A DNA stretch of 64,000 bases. It comes from Primulina eburnea (taxonomy: Eukaryota > Streptophyta > Magnoliopsida > Lamiales > Gesneriaceae). Under the pieces are notes generated by a model, which ran no database searches, was not told where the DNA came from, and was given only the letters and a program-made list of their open reading frames with translations. Both the position numbers and the translations under genes were made by a program. The stretch lies in the NCBI RefSeq assembly GCF_022965805.1, contig NW_027331281.1, forward strand, positions 152,599-216,598, written 5' to 3'. Each line of letters begins with the position of its first letter. Position 1 is the stretch's first letter. Shown one piece after another: positions 48,673 through 58,933 of the stretch.

Positions 48673-51406
48673 CAAAGGAAGGTATAAATCATGATTCTTC
48701 ATTGATCTCTAGCACTATATTGATTGCAGACAGAGTAGCTACGACATTGATAAATACAGGTGCTACTCATTCTTTTATGTCTGATTTGTTTTTGAGATCT
48801 TTGGGTATAGTTCCTTCTGTTCTTTCCCTCCAGCTTAGTGTTGTTTTGCCTTCGGGGGATGTTTTGTGCCCGACTTTGACTGTGTATGCATGCCCTGTTC
48901 GTATTGAGGGAAAAGTTGTTTTTGCTGATTTGATTGTTATCCCGATGGTTGCTTTTGATGTTATTCTTGGCATGGATTGGCTGTCGACCTATCGTGAGTG
49001 TTTTTTATTGCATTGCTAAGACAGTGACATTTGCAGATGATGGCCAGAGAGGTATGCTCGCCAGTGCAGGTACTTCGCTGGTCCTTCCTTTTATTTCGTG
49101 TCTTGAGGCTGAGAAGATTTTGTGTAGAGGTTGTGATGTGTTTTTGGCTTTTATTGTGGATGTGGATAGATTGATTAAGTTGAATATTGATGATATTAAT
49201 GTTGTGAGGGATTTTGCTGATGTGTTTGAGGATGATATTCCGGGTTTGCCGCCGGACAGAGATGTTGAGTTTGTGATTGATCTAGGTCCAGGTACGGTTC
49301 CTATTTCTAAGGCTCCGTACAGATTGGCCCCTACAGAGATGAAAGAGCTAAAGACGCAGTTGCAGGATCTTTTAGAGAAAGGTTTCATTCGGCCGAGTTC
49401 TTCGCCTTGGGGAGCTCCGGTTCTGTTTGTCAAGAAGAAAGATGGATCGTTGCGGCTGTGTATCGATTATAGGGAGCTTAACAAAGTGACTGTCAAGAAT
49501 AAGTATCCGTTGCCACGGATAGATGACTTGTTTGATCAGCTTCATGGTGCCACTGTATTTTTGAAGATTGATCTTCGGTCTGGCTATTATCAGTTGAAGG
49601 TTAGGGAGTCTGATATCCCTAAGACGGCGTTCAGGACCAGATATGGTCATTATGAGTTTCTTGTGATGTCATTTGGTCTGACCAATGCTCCTTCGATCTT
49701 TATGGATCTGATGAACCGTGTGTTCAAGCCATATTTGGATAGCTTTGTCATTGTCTTCATTGACGACATTCTGATCTATTCCAAGACCAGAGAGCTTCAT
49801 TCAGAGCATCTCAGAATTGTTCTGCAGTTGTTGAGAGAAAAGAGGCTGTATGCCAAGTTGAAGAAATGTGAGTTCTGGTTGGAGCAGATTTCTTTTCTAG
49901 GCCATGTGGTTTCGAAAGATGGCATAGCAGTTGATCCGACCAAGATTGAGGCGATTCAGAGGTGGCCTATTCCTACTACTGTTTCAGAGGTACGCAGTTT
50001 CCTTGGTTTGGCGGGTTACTATCGTAGTTTCATTTCAGATTTCTCCAAGATTGCCCTGCCATTGTCAAATCTGACGAGGAAGACTGTGAAATTCGAGTGG
50101 TCCATTGATTGCCAAAGTGGATTCCAAGAGCTGAAAGATAAGTTGACGACAGCTCCTGTTCTTGCATTGCCCAGTGGTTCAGAGGATTTTGTGGTCTACA
50201 CTGATGCGTCGAAGAAGGGTCTCGGTGCAGTTCTTATGCAGCGAGGTAAGGTTATTGCTTATGCTTCTCGTCAGTTGAAAGACTATGAGAAGAATTATCC
50301 GACGAATGATTTAGAGCTAGCAGCTGTGGTTTTCGCCCTGAAGATTTGGAGACACTACTTATATGGCGAAAAGTGTGAGATCTTCACAGTCCACAAGAGT
50401 TTGAAGTATCTGTTTTCTCAGAAAGAGCTCAATATGCGACAGAGAAGGTGGTTAGAGCTGGTCAAAGACTATGATGTGACGATCAGTTATCACCCAGGGA
50501 AGGCAAATGTGGTAGCAGATGCTTTGAGCCGTAAGTCGAGTTCTTCTTTGAGTTCTTTGATTCAGCAGCCGTTGTTGATGGACTTGCAGAGAGAGGAGAT
50601 TGATTTGGTACTTCCGGGGACCATTGCTTGCCTTTCAGCGTTGGTCATTCGGTCTACATTAACGGACAGGATCCGTAGAGAGCAGACTGTTGATTTACAG
50701 TTGACAGAGTTGAGAGCAAAAGCAGAGGAGAGAGGTAACTCAGAGTTTGGTTTGAATGGAGATGGTTTGGTGACTTTCAGAGGCCGTATTTGTGTTCCTG
50801 TTGGCGATGATATTCGGCTAGACATTTTGACAGAGGCTCATACCGCGCCATATTCGATACATCCAGGCAGTACCAAGATGTATCAGGATCTTCGTCGACT
50901 CTATTGGTGGCCAGGTATGAAGAAAGATATTGCTTTGTTCATTTCTCAATGCCTTACTTGTCAGCAGGTGAAGATTGAGCATCAGAGACCTGCTGAGACA
51001 TTGTTATCATTGCCGATTCCTCAGTGGAAATGGGAGCATATTACGATGGATTTCGTGACTGGTCTTCCCAGAGTGCAGAAAGGTTATAATTCCATTTGGG
51101 TCATTGTTGATAGATTGACCAAGTCAGCTCATTTTCTTCCAGTCAAGACGACGTACTCCATGAATCAGTATGCTGAGGAGTACATAGCAGAGATTGTTAG
51201 ACTTCATGGGGTTCCTGTGTCGATCGTGTTTGATCGTGACCCTAGATTTACTTCAGAGTTTTGGAAGATTTTGCACAGAGCTATGGGTTCACGGTTAGCA
51301 TTCAGTACAGCATATCACCCTCAGAGTGACGGTCAGTCGGAGAGAGTCATTCAGATTCTCGAGGATATGCTCAGAGCTTGTACTATTGATTATTCTGGTA
51401 GCTGGG
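48640..51406 (+). pseudogene. G1 Gypsy pol, frameshifted and cut inside integrase
   Basis: The protease is in the 48561-49019 frame (TLINTGATHSF, where the usual Asp is Asn). Another frame change near 49000 leads to RT ([13 protein letters not shown]), RNase H ([15 protein letters not shown]) and integrase ([33 protein letters not shown] with Phe for the common Ser, [14 protein letters not shown]). The frame ends at 51406, where a Copia-like LTR begins in the opposite orientation; the remaining integrase and the 3' region are not seen in the window. Confidence 0.88.
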
Positions 51407-52499
51407 TGATAGGATCGGTTGACGTAATAAGAGTGTTTAGAAGGGGGGGTTGAATAAACACTCACAAATAAAATTTATTCTTTCAAATATATTTGAGTTC
51501 AGTTTGGTTATAAACTGAAGCTCGGAATCTTGTTAGTCAATAACAATCAGCTAAACTAAAGTAGTTGCGGAAATTAACTGATTGAAAGATAGAATACGAA
51601 ATTAAAGGAAGTAGGCAAGAGTTGTTTCTGGATGTTCGGAGAATTCAATTACTCCTACGTCACCCCTTCTATCACGAGGATAGGATATTCACTAAAAGAC
51701 TTTGATCAAATACAACACTTGTACAGACCCACTTCAGTTTGGACTTTCAACTGCCAAGACTGAAACTCTTAGTTTACCACAGTATTTTCAGTACGTAACT
51801 GATCTCAACACTATTGAATCTAACGACTTTTGTGAAGTGCTAGTAAGCTCAGATTATAGCCTTAACTGCTATAGATTTTTCAAATAAGTGTGAGCTGAGA
51901 ATTTGACAGAGTAACAGCAAGCTTTTTATCTTTTTGGTCGCTTGTTCTTTGCTGTTCATCTCTTGTATTTATACCTTTGATTTACAACGGTATTCCGACA
52001 TGAACTTTAATTCTTGTCTCTTTTAGACTTCAATCGATTCATCGCATGATTTGCTTCATTGATTGTAGTTCGGCGTCTTAATTGCTTTAGCCGAAATGCT
52101 TTGTTCTAGAACATCTTGATTCGAGTGCAGCGACATCATTCAATTTCTATTTGTTATGTCTCCTTGTCGGTTTATCATCCTTTCCCAAGACAGCTTCAGT
52201 TGATGTTTTTCTGAATGTGTTTGACTGATCAGTTTTCCAAACTGTATCAGTTCATTCAGTTGCGAGTCAGTTGCGAGGTTCAGTTGCGAGGTTCAGTTGT
52301 TTAAATAATCTTTTGTCAAATGCCGGAACTTTGTTTCCAACATAGTCATAGCCGAATGTTCAGTTACTTATCCAGTTGGTAACTCGTTGCGCAATTCAGT
52401 TAATACATTCAGTTGGTCTTGACGTCCATTCAGTTGCTCGGTTCAGTTACTCAGTTCATTTGCGTTATTTTGTCAAACTCCGGAATAAGATTTCCAACA
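51407..52499 (-). mobile_element. Copia-like LTR 1 (3' LTR of a minus-strand element)
   Basis: On the minus strand it begins TGTTGGAAATC and ends CCTATCA, with an internal TATAAATA (51966-51973). It is preceded by the purine tract AAAGGGGGAAAT, which marks a 3' LTR. The GGGGGGGTTGAAT block near its end and the AAAGGGGGA tract are typical of SIRE/Maximus-type Copia elements, as far as I remember. It is inserted in the G1 integrase. The 5' half of the element is absent. Confidence 0.75.
52195..52460 (-). repeat. CAGTTG-type motif array in Copia-like LTR 1
   Basis: About 14 cagtt sites occur in about 265 bp on the plus strand, many as ttcagttgcgagg. It lies within the first 300 bp of the LTR and upstream of the TATAAATA. 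CAGTTG fits the plant MYB-binding consensus CNGTTR; binding is not shown. Confidence 0.75.
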
Positions 52500-52500
52500 A

Positions 52501-52515
52501 TTTCCCCCTTTATGG
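52501..52515 (-). other. Polypurine tract of Copia-like element 1
   Basis: The minus strand reads ATAAAGGGGGAAAT directly before the LTR start TGTTGG. Similar C-runs on the plus strand at about 52716 and 55762 could be additional tracts. Confidence 0.7.
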
Positions 52516-52680
52516 TGTTTGACAAAACTGAGTGAAATAGGAATTAGTAACTGACTTCATAGTAGATAAAATAAACTGAATAGATGTTCATTGTAGATAA
52601 AATAAAGATTTATCAGCTGAGTCGTAGATAAAATAAGAATTTATCAGCTTGAATTTGAGTAATCTGATTAACTCTTTTCT

Positions 52681-55464
52681 TCAACTCTTTTCTTCAACTG
52701 ATTGACTCTTCTCTTCCCCCTTTTTGTCAAACAAATCTATCTTGTCAGATAGTTTTCGTACTTCAATTGAAAGAAGATGGACATCTGAAGAGATGCTTGT
52801 GACAACAGAAGTGAAGGAGGTCTGTAGTAATTCAATCTTCTTTGAAATAAATACCTCCAAACGCTCATCTCTGCTGTTGATTACGTCCTTAGTTGTGACC
52901 GAGGAATTTATCAGCTCCTTCTTTATTTCATGCACGGTACTGATTAAAGAATCCATATTTGCTTGTAGTGCATTCAGTTTTGCAAGATCAAATTCAGTCG
53001 AAGGAGCTAATTTGAGACTTTGAGAAAGTTGAGGAGTTTGGATATTCTTGATTTCGCTGAGTATATTCTGCATATTATACTTCATATTTTGTATTTCTTC
53101 AAGAACAATATCCATATCAGATGTTTGAGGAGGAGGTGGCTGACTTGATGATCCGGGATCCCTTGATATTTGTTCAAAAAGAACCAAAGCTTGATTTGAT
53201 TCTAATGTCTCAGAAGTAGTTTGCATTGAAGTATCTTCTTGTGTTTGTAAATTCTGATCAATATAAACACTGTCTTGCTTAAGGAGAAGAGAAGGAGGCT
53301 CATTCATTGATGTCACTTGTATGGACTGATTTTCCATGTGTTCAGTTATTTCTGGTTCTGAGTGTTTTTCTGTTTCAAGACCTTTTGCAACAGAACTGTT
53401 TAGCTTAACTGATGTATCTGTTTGTTCTTCTGCTAATTCAGTCTATTCTTTTTCTGAAGTTTCAGTTTCTGCAAATATGATATCTTTGATATTTGTATCA
53501 ACTGGTACCTCGGATGATGTCAAAACTTTTGGGTTGGATGTTTCAGCTGGGTGATCATCAGTTTGAAATTGTGTTTCCTCTTGCTGTACTTCCAGTGCTA
53601 CAGCCTGAATAATTTCATCAAGATTTGCGAGGGACAATTCAGCTTCAGTGTATAACTGATGTTCAGTTTGAGAAGAGCGAGGCATCTCCTGAGTAGTTTC
53701 TTCAGTTGTTGGTTGTGGAGATGGTTCTTTTTGCTGAGAAGATGATGACTCGCTTTCAGTTGTTGATTTGGAAGATGTGTCAGGAAGAACCAGTTCTTGA
53801 TCTTGTTCCCAAAATCTGATTTCAGATTGCAGGCGGCTAAGATCTGTGTCCAGTTGAGTGAATACTGCTCTGTCGTTATAAGAAGTTGGACTGGTTGGAT
53901 TGTAATTGGTCTTCAGTTGTGCTACCATTTTTGTAAGTCTTTTAGCACGAATTTGATCAAAGAAATATCTCTGCCTTTCCAAAGCTTGTGTAATTGTAGC
54001 AGCTTTAACTACTTTGAGCACAATCTCTTCTAACTTGATGAATGTTTCCAGTTGAGATCCCTGCTTTAATTCTTTGGCAAAGATTTCTGTCCTGAATCGT
54101 TTCCAACTATCAAAAGCTTTTAATTTTGATGTGGCAAAAGCATTGACCTGTTCCCAAACAAGGTCAATGTGTGTTTGAATAGCGTTGGATGGCCGTGGTT
54201 CTTCAGTTAGTTTTCCTTTTCCTTTATCAGCTGATAAGATGTGAGAGATATCTATTCCAGAGTGTGTGGAATCTACCAGTTCCCTGATTATCACTCCTTT
54301 TGTTCTTGTTTGTGGCAAAATAGTAGGAGGATTCACACGAGTTAAAGGAGCTTTTACCTTAGCTGATGTCTGGTTGTCAGTAAGTGATTCCGTGGGTGGA
54401 ATTGCCTGTAGAGGTACAGCTTGGAGAGGTTCTTGAGCAGCTGATTGAGTAGTTCTTTTAGAAGAAATGAAATCTACTGCTTTCTTAGTGTTGGTTCTTT
54501 GTGTCCTTGGTTTCTTTGCAAGTTTTGGAGAAGGAGTTTTCTCTGAGTCAGATTCAGTCATCATCAGTTTTCTTTTAGTTCTCAGTTGGGCCAAGGTTGT
54601 GACCTTCTTGACTTGTACTGTAGCAGTTGAAGGCAACTTAATCTCCTGTTTGATTTTGTAAGGCAATACGGTTTTGGCATTGAAGACTTTGAATTTGGAT
54701 GCAATTTCAGCAGTATTTGATACTAAACCCTTTTGTTGTAATATATAACTGATGGGAATAGCAAATCCACATGACTGTTTTGAAGATCTCAGCATGTTCT
54801 TCAAAATAGTAAAAAGAATATGTCTCCAATTTGCTTTCTTGTTGCCCATGATAATAGTTATTACCTGGAATTTCTCTAATGTGAGAGCAGCATATGAACC
54901 AGCTTTAGCTAGAATACCCTTTGCCACGATATCAGCCAGCAATTGGATTTCGGGTTTTAATTCCTTCTTTGGGTCGGAAACTTTGATTTTTCGACCGTCA
55001 GCAGATAATGAGGATTGCATTTCTTCAATATCAGAAGTTTTTACCTCAGAAAAACTTTCATACCCTTCAGTCGGTAGAGCGAAAATTTCTCCAAAAATTT
55101 CTTTAGTTAGTCGGAATAACTGATCGTTAATCGTGACAGAGATGGTATCAGCATCAATTACGAATCCTTTGCGATAAAAATCATTGATTTCCTTGATGTA
55201 TATCTTTTGAGAAGATTGTCCTAGGAACATCCTGAGACCTGCTGATTCGATTTTTTGTAGTACATTCTTGATTTCTTCCTCTTGGATTGTTAGAACTGAA
55301 TCGAAATCAATGACAATAGCGTTCAATATATGAGCTGGGATCTGGGTAGCCATTTTGAGAGTATGCAGATCTGTAGATTGAGAAGAATATGCTTTGATCT
55401 CTGTAAGTTCTGTAAAAGAAACCGATTGTATTCGTGAATGATTGAACTGAAATAATACGGGCAA
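52681..55464 (-). pseudogene. Accessory ORF of Copia-like element 1 (putative plant transposon-protein domain), one TAG
   Basis: One frame of about 927 codons, interrupted once by TAG at 53443-53445 (673 codons, then 35 open codons, then 218 from the next ATG). The probable start is the MATQIPAHIL methionine or the first ATG at 55464. The N-terminal 270 residues (FDSVLTIQEEEIKNVL..., LRMFLGQSSQKIYI, NWRHILFTILKNML) resemble a domain common in retrotransposon-linked plant proteins, often called putative plant transposon protein. The middle is Lys/Thr/Pro-rich with SKRTTQSAAQEP; the end is a predicted coiled coil (LSIEVRKLSDKIDLFDKK). It sits between where pol should be and the 3' LTR, the position of the extra ORF in SIRE-type elements. 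Function unknown. Confidence 0.65.
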
Positions 55465-55840
55465 AATTCTTTTGTTCGTGACTGTTCAAATTCAGGACAC
55501 ATGTCAGTCCAGTAAAAATTAAAGTAAAAATGCGTGTAAGTGTGCTGTACTGATTTGTTTAAGAAATATTTAAATATTAAAAATTAGCCACGTTGTCATA
55601 ATGCAGTCACGTTAATTAATGTAGAATAATATTTTAATTAGTTAACGTATGAGAGAAGATTTGTAAACATTTCAACTGATCGATCAGTTTGACAACTGAT
55701 GTAATCAAGTTAGAAAGTTACAAACAGTTGTCTTCTCAGTTAACCTTTTAAAATCAATATTCCCCCTAAATAGGTGCATGATATTAAAAACTTTTTAAAA
55801 TAGATTATCGCGTCTTTTCAGCTTCTATAACTGCTCGGCT
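55465..55840. other. Non-coding stretch between the accessory ORF and the G1 LTR fragment
   Basis: AT-rich, with a ccccct run at about 55763. No pol sequence, 5' LTR or gene is seen, so the Copia-like element is cut somewhere here. Confidence 0.5.
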
Positions 55841-56634
55841 ATTGGATTTTGGTAGTTCTGCCTTTGCACCGCACCCGCGGTAGAGTTTGACCGCACCCGC
55901 GGTGTAGCACCGCACCCGCGGTGATTGCAGGACCGCACATGCGGTCGTTTGTTTCAGGGTACAGTTTGAGGGTTCTGCCGTATCAGCGCACCCGCGGTGC
56001 TTGTTGGAGCGCACCCGTGGTCATGTACAGTAGAGGCATGGTCGAGATTTTAAGTGTACTTTTGGAGTGGTTGGATCATTTTCCTCCTTCTTCTTTCCTC
56101 CATGCTCGATTTTTCTCCCAAGGAAGCTAGGGTTTTCCCATTTTCTTTCATTTCCAACCTTTGATTCTTGGATTTGGTTGGTGATTCGAGTTAAGATCAA
56201 GGTTCTTGGTTGCTCTAGGAAGCTAAGGTAAACTTTTATTTTTGTTTATGCTTGGTTTTGGAGAAGTGATGATTTGGGTTTAATGTTAGAGTTGGTTTTA
56301 TGGATTATATGTTATGGATTCTTGGATATTGAGTTGATAATGGTGTTATTTATGGATTATTGTTGTAGGTGGTGTATCAAGTGTATAGTTTGGAATTTGC
56401 TATTGGTTGTAAGTGAAATCTCATTCTTTTGCTCACATGATGATATATGTATTGTGTTTCAAAGGTTTTAATGTGTTATTCCCTTCAAGTGCTTATTGGT
56501 TATGTATTGATTCATTTGATATATATATTGGAGGCATTGTTATGTCTCAAATCATAGAAAAAGGGAATACAAAAGAAAAGATAGAGTTTCAAAGTTAATG
56601 TTTAAATGCCATAGATAGAGTTCAAATGTTTTCT
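55841..56634 (+). mobile_element. G1 Gypsy LTR fragment (middle part)
   Basis: It matches 29232-30020 of the solo LTR, including the palindrome array, the cgagttaagatcaaggttc block and the gttcaaatgttttctg block. It stops at 56630-56634, where ttctg is shared with the diflavin-reductase exon 1 sequence. Neither terminus of the LTR is present. Confidence 0.85.
55868..56023 (+). repeat. ACCGCACCCGCGGT array in the G1 LTR fragment
   Basis: Four copies or near copies in the first about 80 bp (accgcacccgcggt three times, accgcacatgcggt once), plus gcgcacccgcggt and gcgcacccgtggt further on. Order and spacing mirror 29260-29415. Confidence 0.88.
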
Positions 56635-58311
56635 GTCTCTGTCCTCTCTGTGGATGAGTTTCATCCGGTATACTTCTACTCGTTATTTCAGAACATACCA
56701 ACTTTCAGTTTTTTTAAATGTTTTGTAGGCTGATTATATTGGTTACTTGGCAAGAGTGACTTACCAAAAAAAGAGAAAGTGATTTTTGTGGTGTCAACCA
56801 CAGGACAAGGAGATGCCCCTGATTCTATTAAGGTTTTATTTATGTTTAATGATAATAAATTCTTTGTTTTTGTGCTTAGCTTTAATCCGTCATAATCAAG
56901 ATTATTTGGCAGGGGTTTTGGAGGTTTTTGCTGCAAAAGAATTTGTCACATGGGTGGCTTAATGGAGTTTGTTATGCCGTTTTTGGATTGGGTGATTCAA
57001 GTTACCAAAAATATAATGTAAAGTTTTTATTTTTACTTTATGACCTTATTTCTAGATCAACACCTTATTACAATTCATGAACTTATTTCTAAAGGAAGGT
57101 ATTCCTTCTTCCGCACTGTAAACATGCATTTTTTTGTTGAACATTCTAAATATAATGATGAAAAAAAAAGTGATCTTCTTGATATAATTGGCCTGATCTT
57201 ATTTTTTTTCAATTGCCATAAATAGAGGAAATTTTTGGTTCTCCTGTTTTTAGATTACCAGGGTGTATTGTTATTGGATAGGTATCATATGTTTGGTTGT
57301 AAATTCTCATAATGGAATGTTCCGTCATAATTGTTTTAACAGATTGCATCTTCAAAAAGTTTTTTCGATAATCTTTCCTTGCTTATTAATTCCATGACAT
57401 AAATGGATTTTCTGGTCGTAGTTTGTAGCGAAGAAGCTCGATAAACGACTGTTAGATCTTGGGGCATTGGCAATTATTGAAAGAGGTCGGGGAGATGATC
57501 AGCATCCTTCAGGGTACAATATTTATTCACATGATTTTAGATGATTAACCATTAGCTCTTATGAAATTTACAATATGGAATTTACGGTCTTTCCCCGTTT
57601 AATTCAATAAAACATGAGAAATGAAAGCACTTCATGTTGTTTGGATTCCAGTGAGATGCAAATTCAACGTCCAAATGGTGTTAGCGTGTAATCAATTTAC
57701 AGGGAAACGTGTCAGTTTGCAATAGGACATTTTCGCTGCATTATAAACATTTTATGGATATCAGAGTAATTATGGAGTGTGCATCTAACATTAGGAATTC
57801 CACTCCTCCTACCTAATTATTTTCCTCTTATATATGAAGTCAAGTTTAGTGTGCTCGAATAACCTTCTAGTTTTGTGTAGTCCATATATGTGTAGAACAC
57901 GAAATTTTAGTCTTGATGGTGTATTTTAATGGCTGTGTCATTTGGTACTAATTTTCACTTGCCAAAATGCTTGTAGTATGATGCTAATTGTTCATCTGGC
58001 TATTCCTGTGACAATGGCTCTCAGATGATTTGTGCACTTTATGTTGTTTTCTGCATATTTTAAGATATTCAACTTTTTAATTTTCATTTATTCAAATTAA
58101 TGTGAATATTTTAAATTATTCATTCTCATAAAAGGTTTATGATTGGCATTTCGTTCATAGGTATGAAGGGGCTTTGGATCCCTGGATGTCCTCCTTGTGG
58201 AATATATTATATCAAATGAATCCCAAATTACTTCCAAATGGTCCAGTTTTTGTCAATCCAGATACAGCTTTAATTGATCGACCTAGAGCACAAATTATAT
58301 ATCATGACATC
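56634..58311 (+). pseudogene. Second copy of diflavin reductase exons 1 (part) to 5
   Basis: Near-identical duplicate of 45072-46763, introns included. Exon equivalents: 56634-56667 (partial), 56755-56832, 56913-57017, 57422-57513 and 58161-58311 (cut). It keeps GLGDSSY where the first copy has GLGDLSY, and has small changes such as LAIIERGRGDDQH for LEIIERGLGDDQH. It lacks the start codon. A Gypsy LTR of another family begins exactly at 58312 inside exon 5. Confidence 0.88.
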
Positions 58312-58520
58312 TGTAAGGCCTGAGAATTTCTAATCTTCATTAACGCAATATTTGAAGATATGAGAATGCATGTTATGTCATGAGAAGCACTATGAAATGC
58401 CAAGATTTCGACTCTATTAAGCCGGAATTATGGAATTTTAATTGATGTGATTATATCGAACCATATCGAGACCAGAGTGGGCAAAGCTGTGTCATTTTAC
58501 CAATTTCGGGCAGAACTAGT

Positions 58521-58731
58521 GGCGCCCGAGCGGTAGAAAGTGACCGCTCGAGCGCCAATGCTCAAGGGGAGTACGTTCGGGCAGAAGGTGTGGCGCCCGG
58601 GCGGTAATTTATGACCGCCCGAGCGCCAGAATCTTGCACCGTGGCAGAACGTTCCGCGCCCGGGCGGTAGAACTTGACCGCCCGAGCGCCGAGCTCGCGC
58701 CCGGGCGGTAAGTTTCGACCGCCCGAGCGCC
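58521..58731 (+). repeat. Four regularly built 36-nt hairpin units in the third LTR family
   Basis: Units at 58521-58556, 58592-58627, 58655-58690 and 58696-58731. Each has a left arm like GGCGCCCGGGCGGT, an 8-nt AT-rich loop, and a right arm like ACCGCCCGAGCGCC. Arms are conserved; loops differ (agaaagtg, aatttatg, agaacttg, aagtttcg). Each unit keeps one mismatch at the same place. The array ends 50 bp upstream of the TATA box. Confidence 0.93.
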
Positions 58732-58782
58732 AGCGAAAGTTGGCAAGAAAGAGCCACGTTTTGGATACATGCAAGTGGGATA

Positions 58783-58790
58783 TATATAAA
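58783..58790 (+). promoter_or_regulatory. TATA box of the third LTR family
   Basis: TATATAAA lies in the U3 part of the LTR, just after the hairpin array. Transcription from it is inferred only. Confidence 0.6.
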
Positions 58791-58933
58791 CGTTTTTCCC
58801 TCAAAATATGATAAGAATCAGAAGGGAAAAAGCTCCGTGAAGCTTTTGGAATACTTACGTGTGTTTATTACAATCCGTCCGTCTGATCTGAAATCCGACT
58901 TCGGTACCGTGTTCCTATCGTTGTAGGCTACGC

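Larger units (their letters stand above)
58312..58930 (+). mobile_element. Gypsy-type LTR of a third family, 5' part
   Basis: It starts TGTAAGGCCTGAG directly after the exon 5 sequence catgacatc, as expected for an LTR terminus. It contains a hairpin array (58521-58731) and TATATAAA (58783-58790). No LTR end, primer site or gag follows: at about 58931-58940 the sequence becomes pol. So most of the element between U3 and the protease was deleted, or the LTR and pol were joined by recombination. Confidence 0.75.

Noticed and set aside
58521..58731. CRISPR-like array (short repeats with variable centres)
   Set aside because: The units are hairpins inside a plant LTR next to a TATA box; spacing is irregular (5-35 bp between units) and there are no cas genes. 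It is an LTR motif array.
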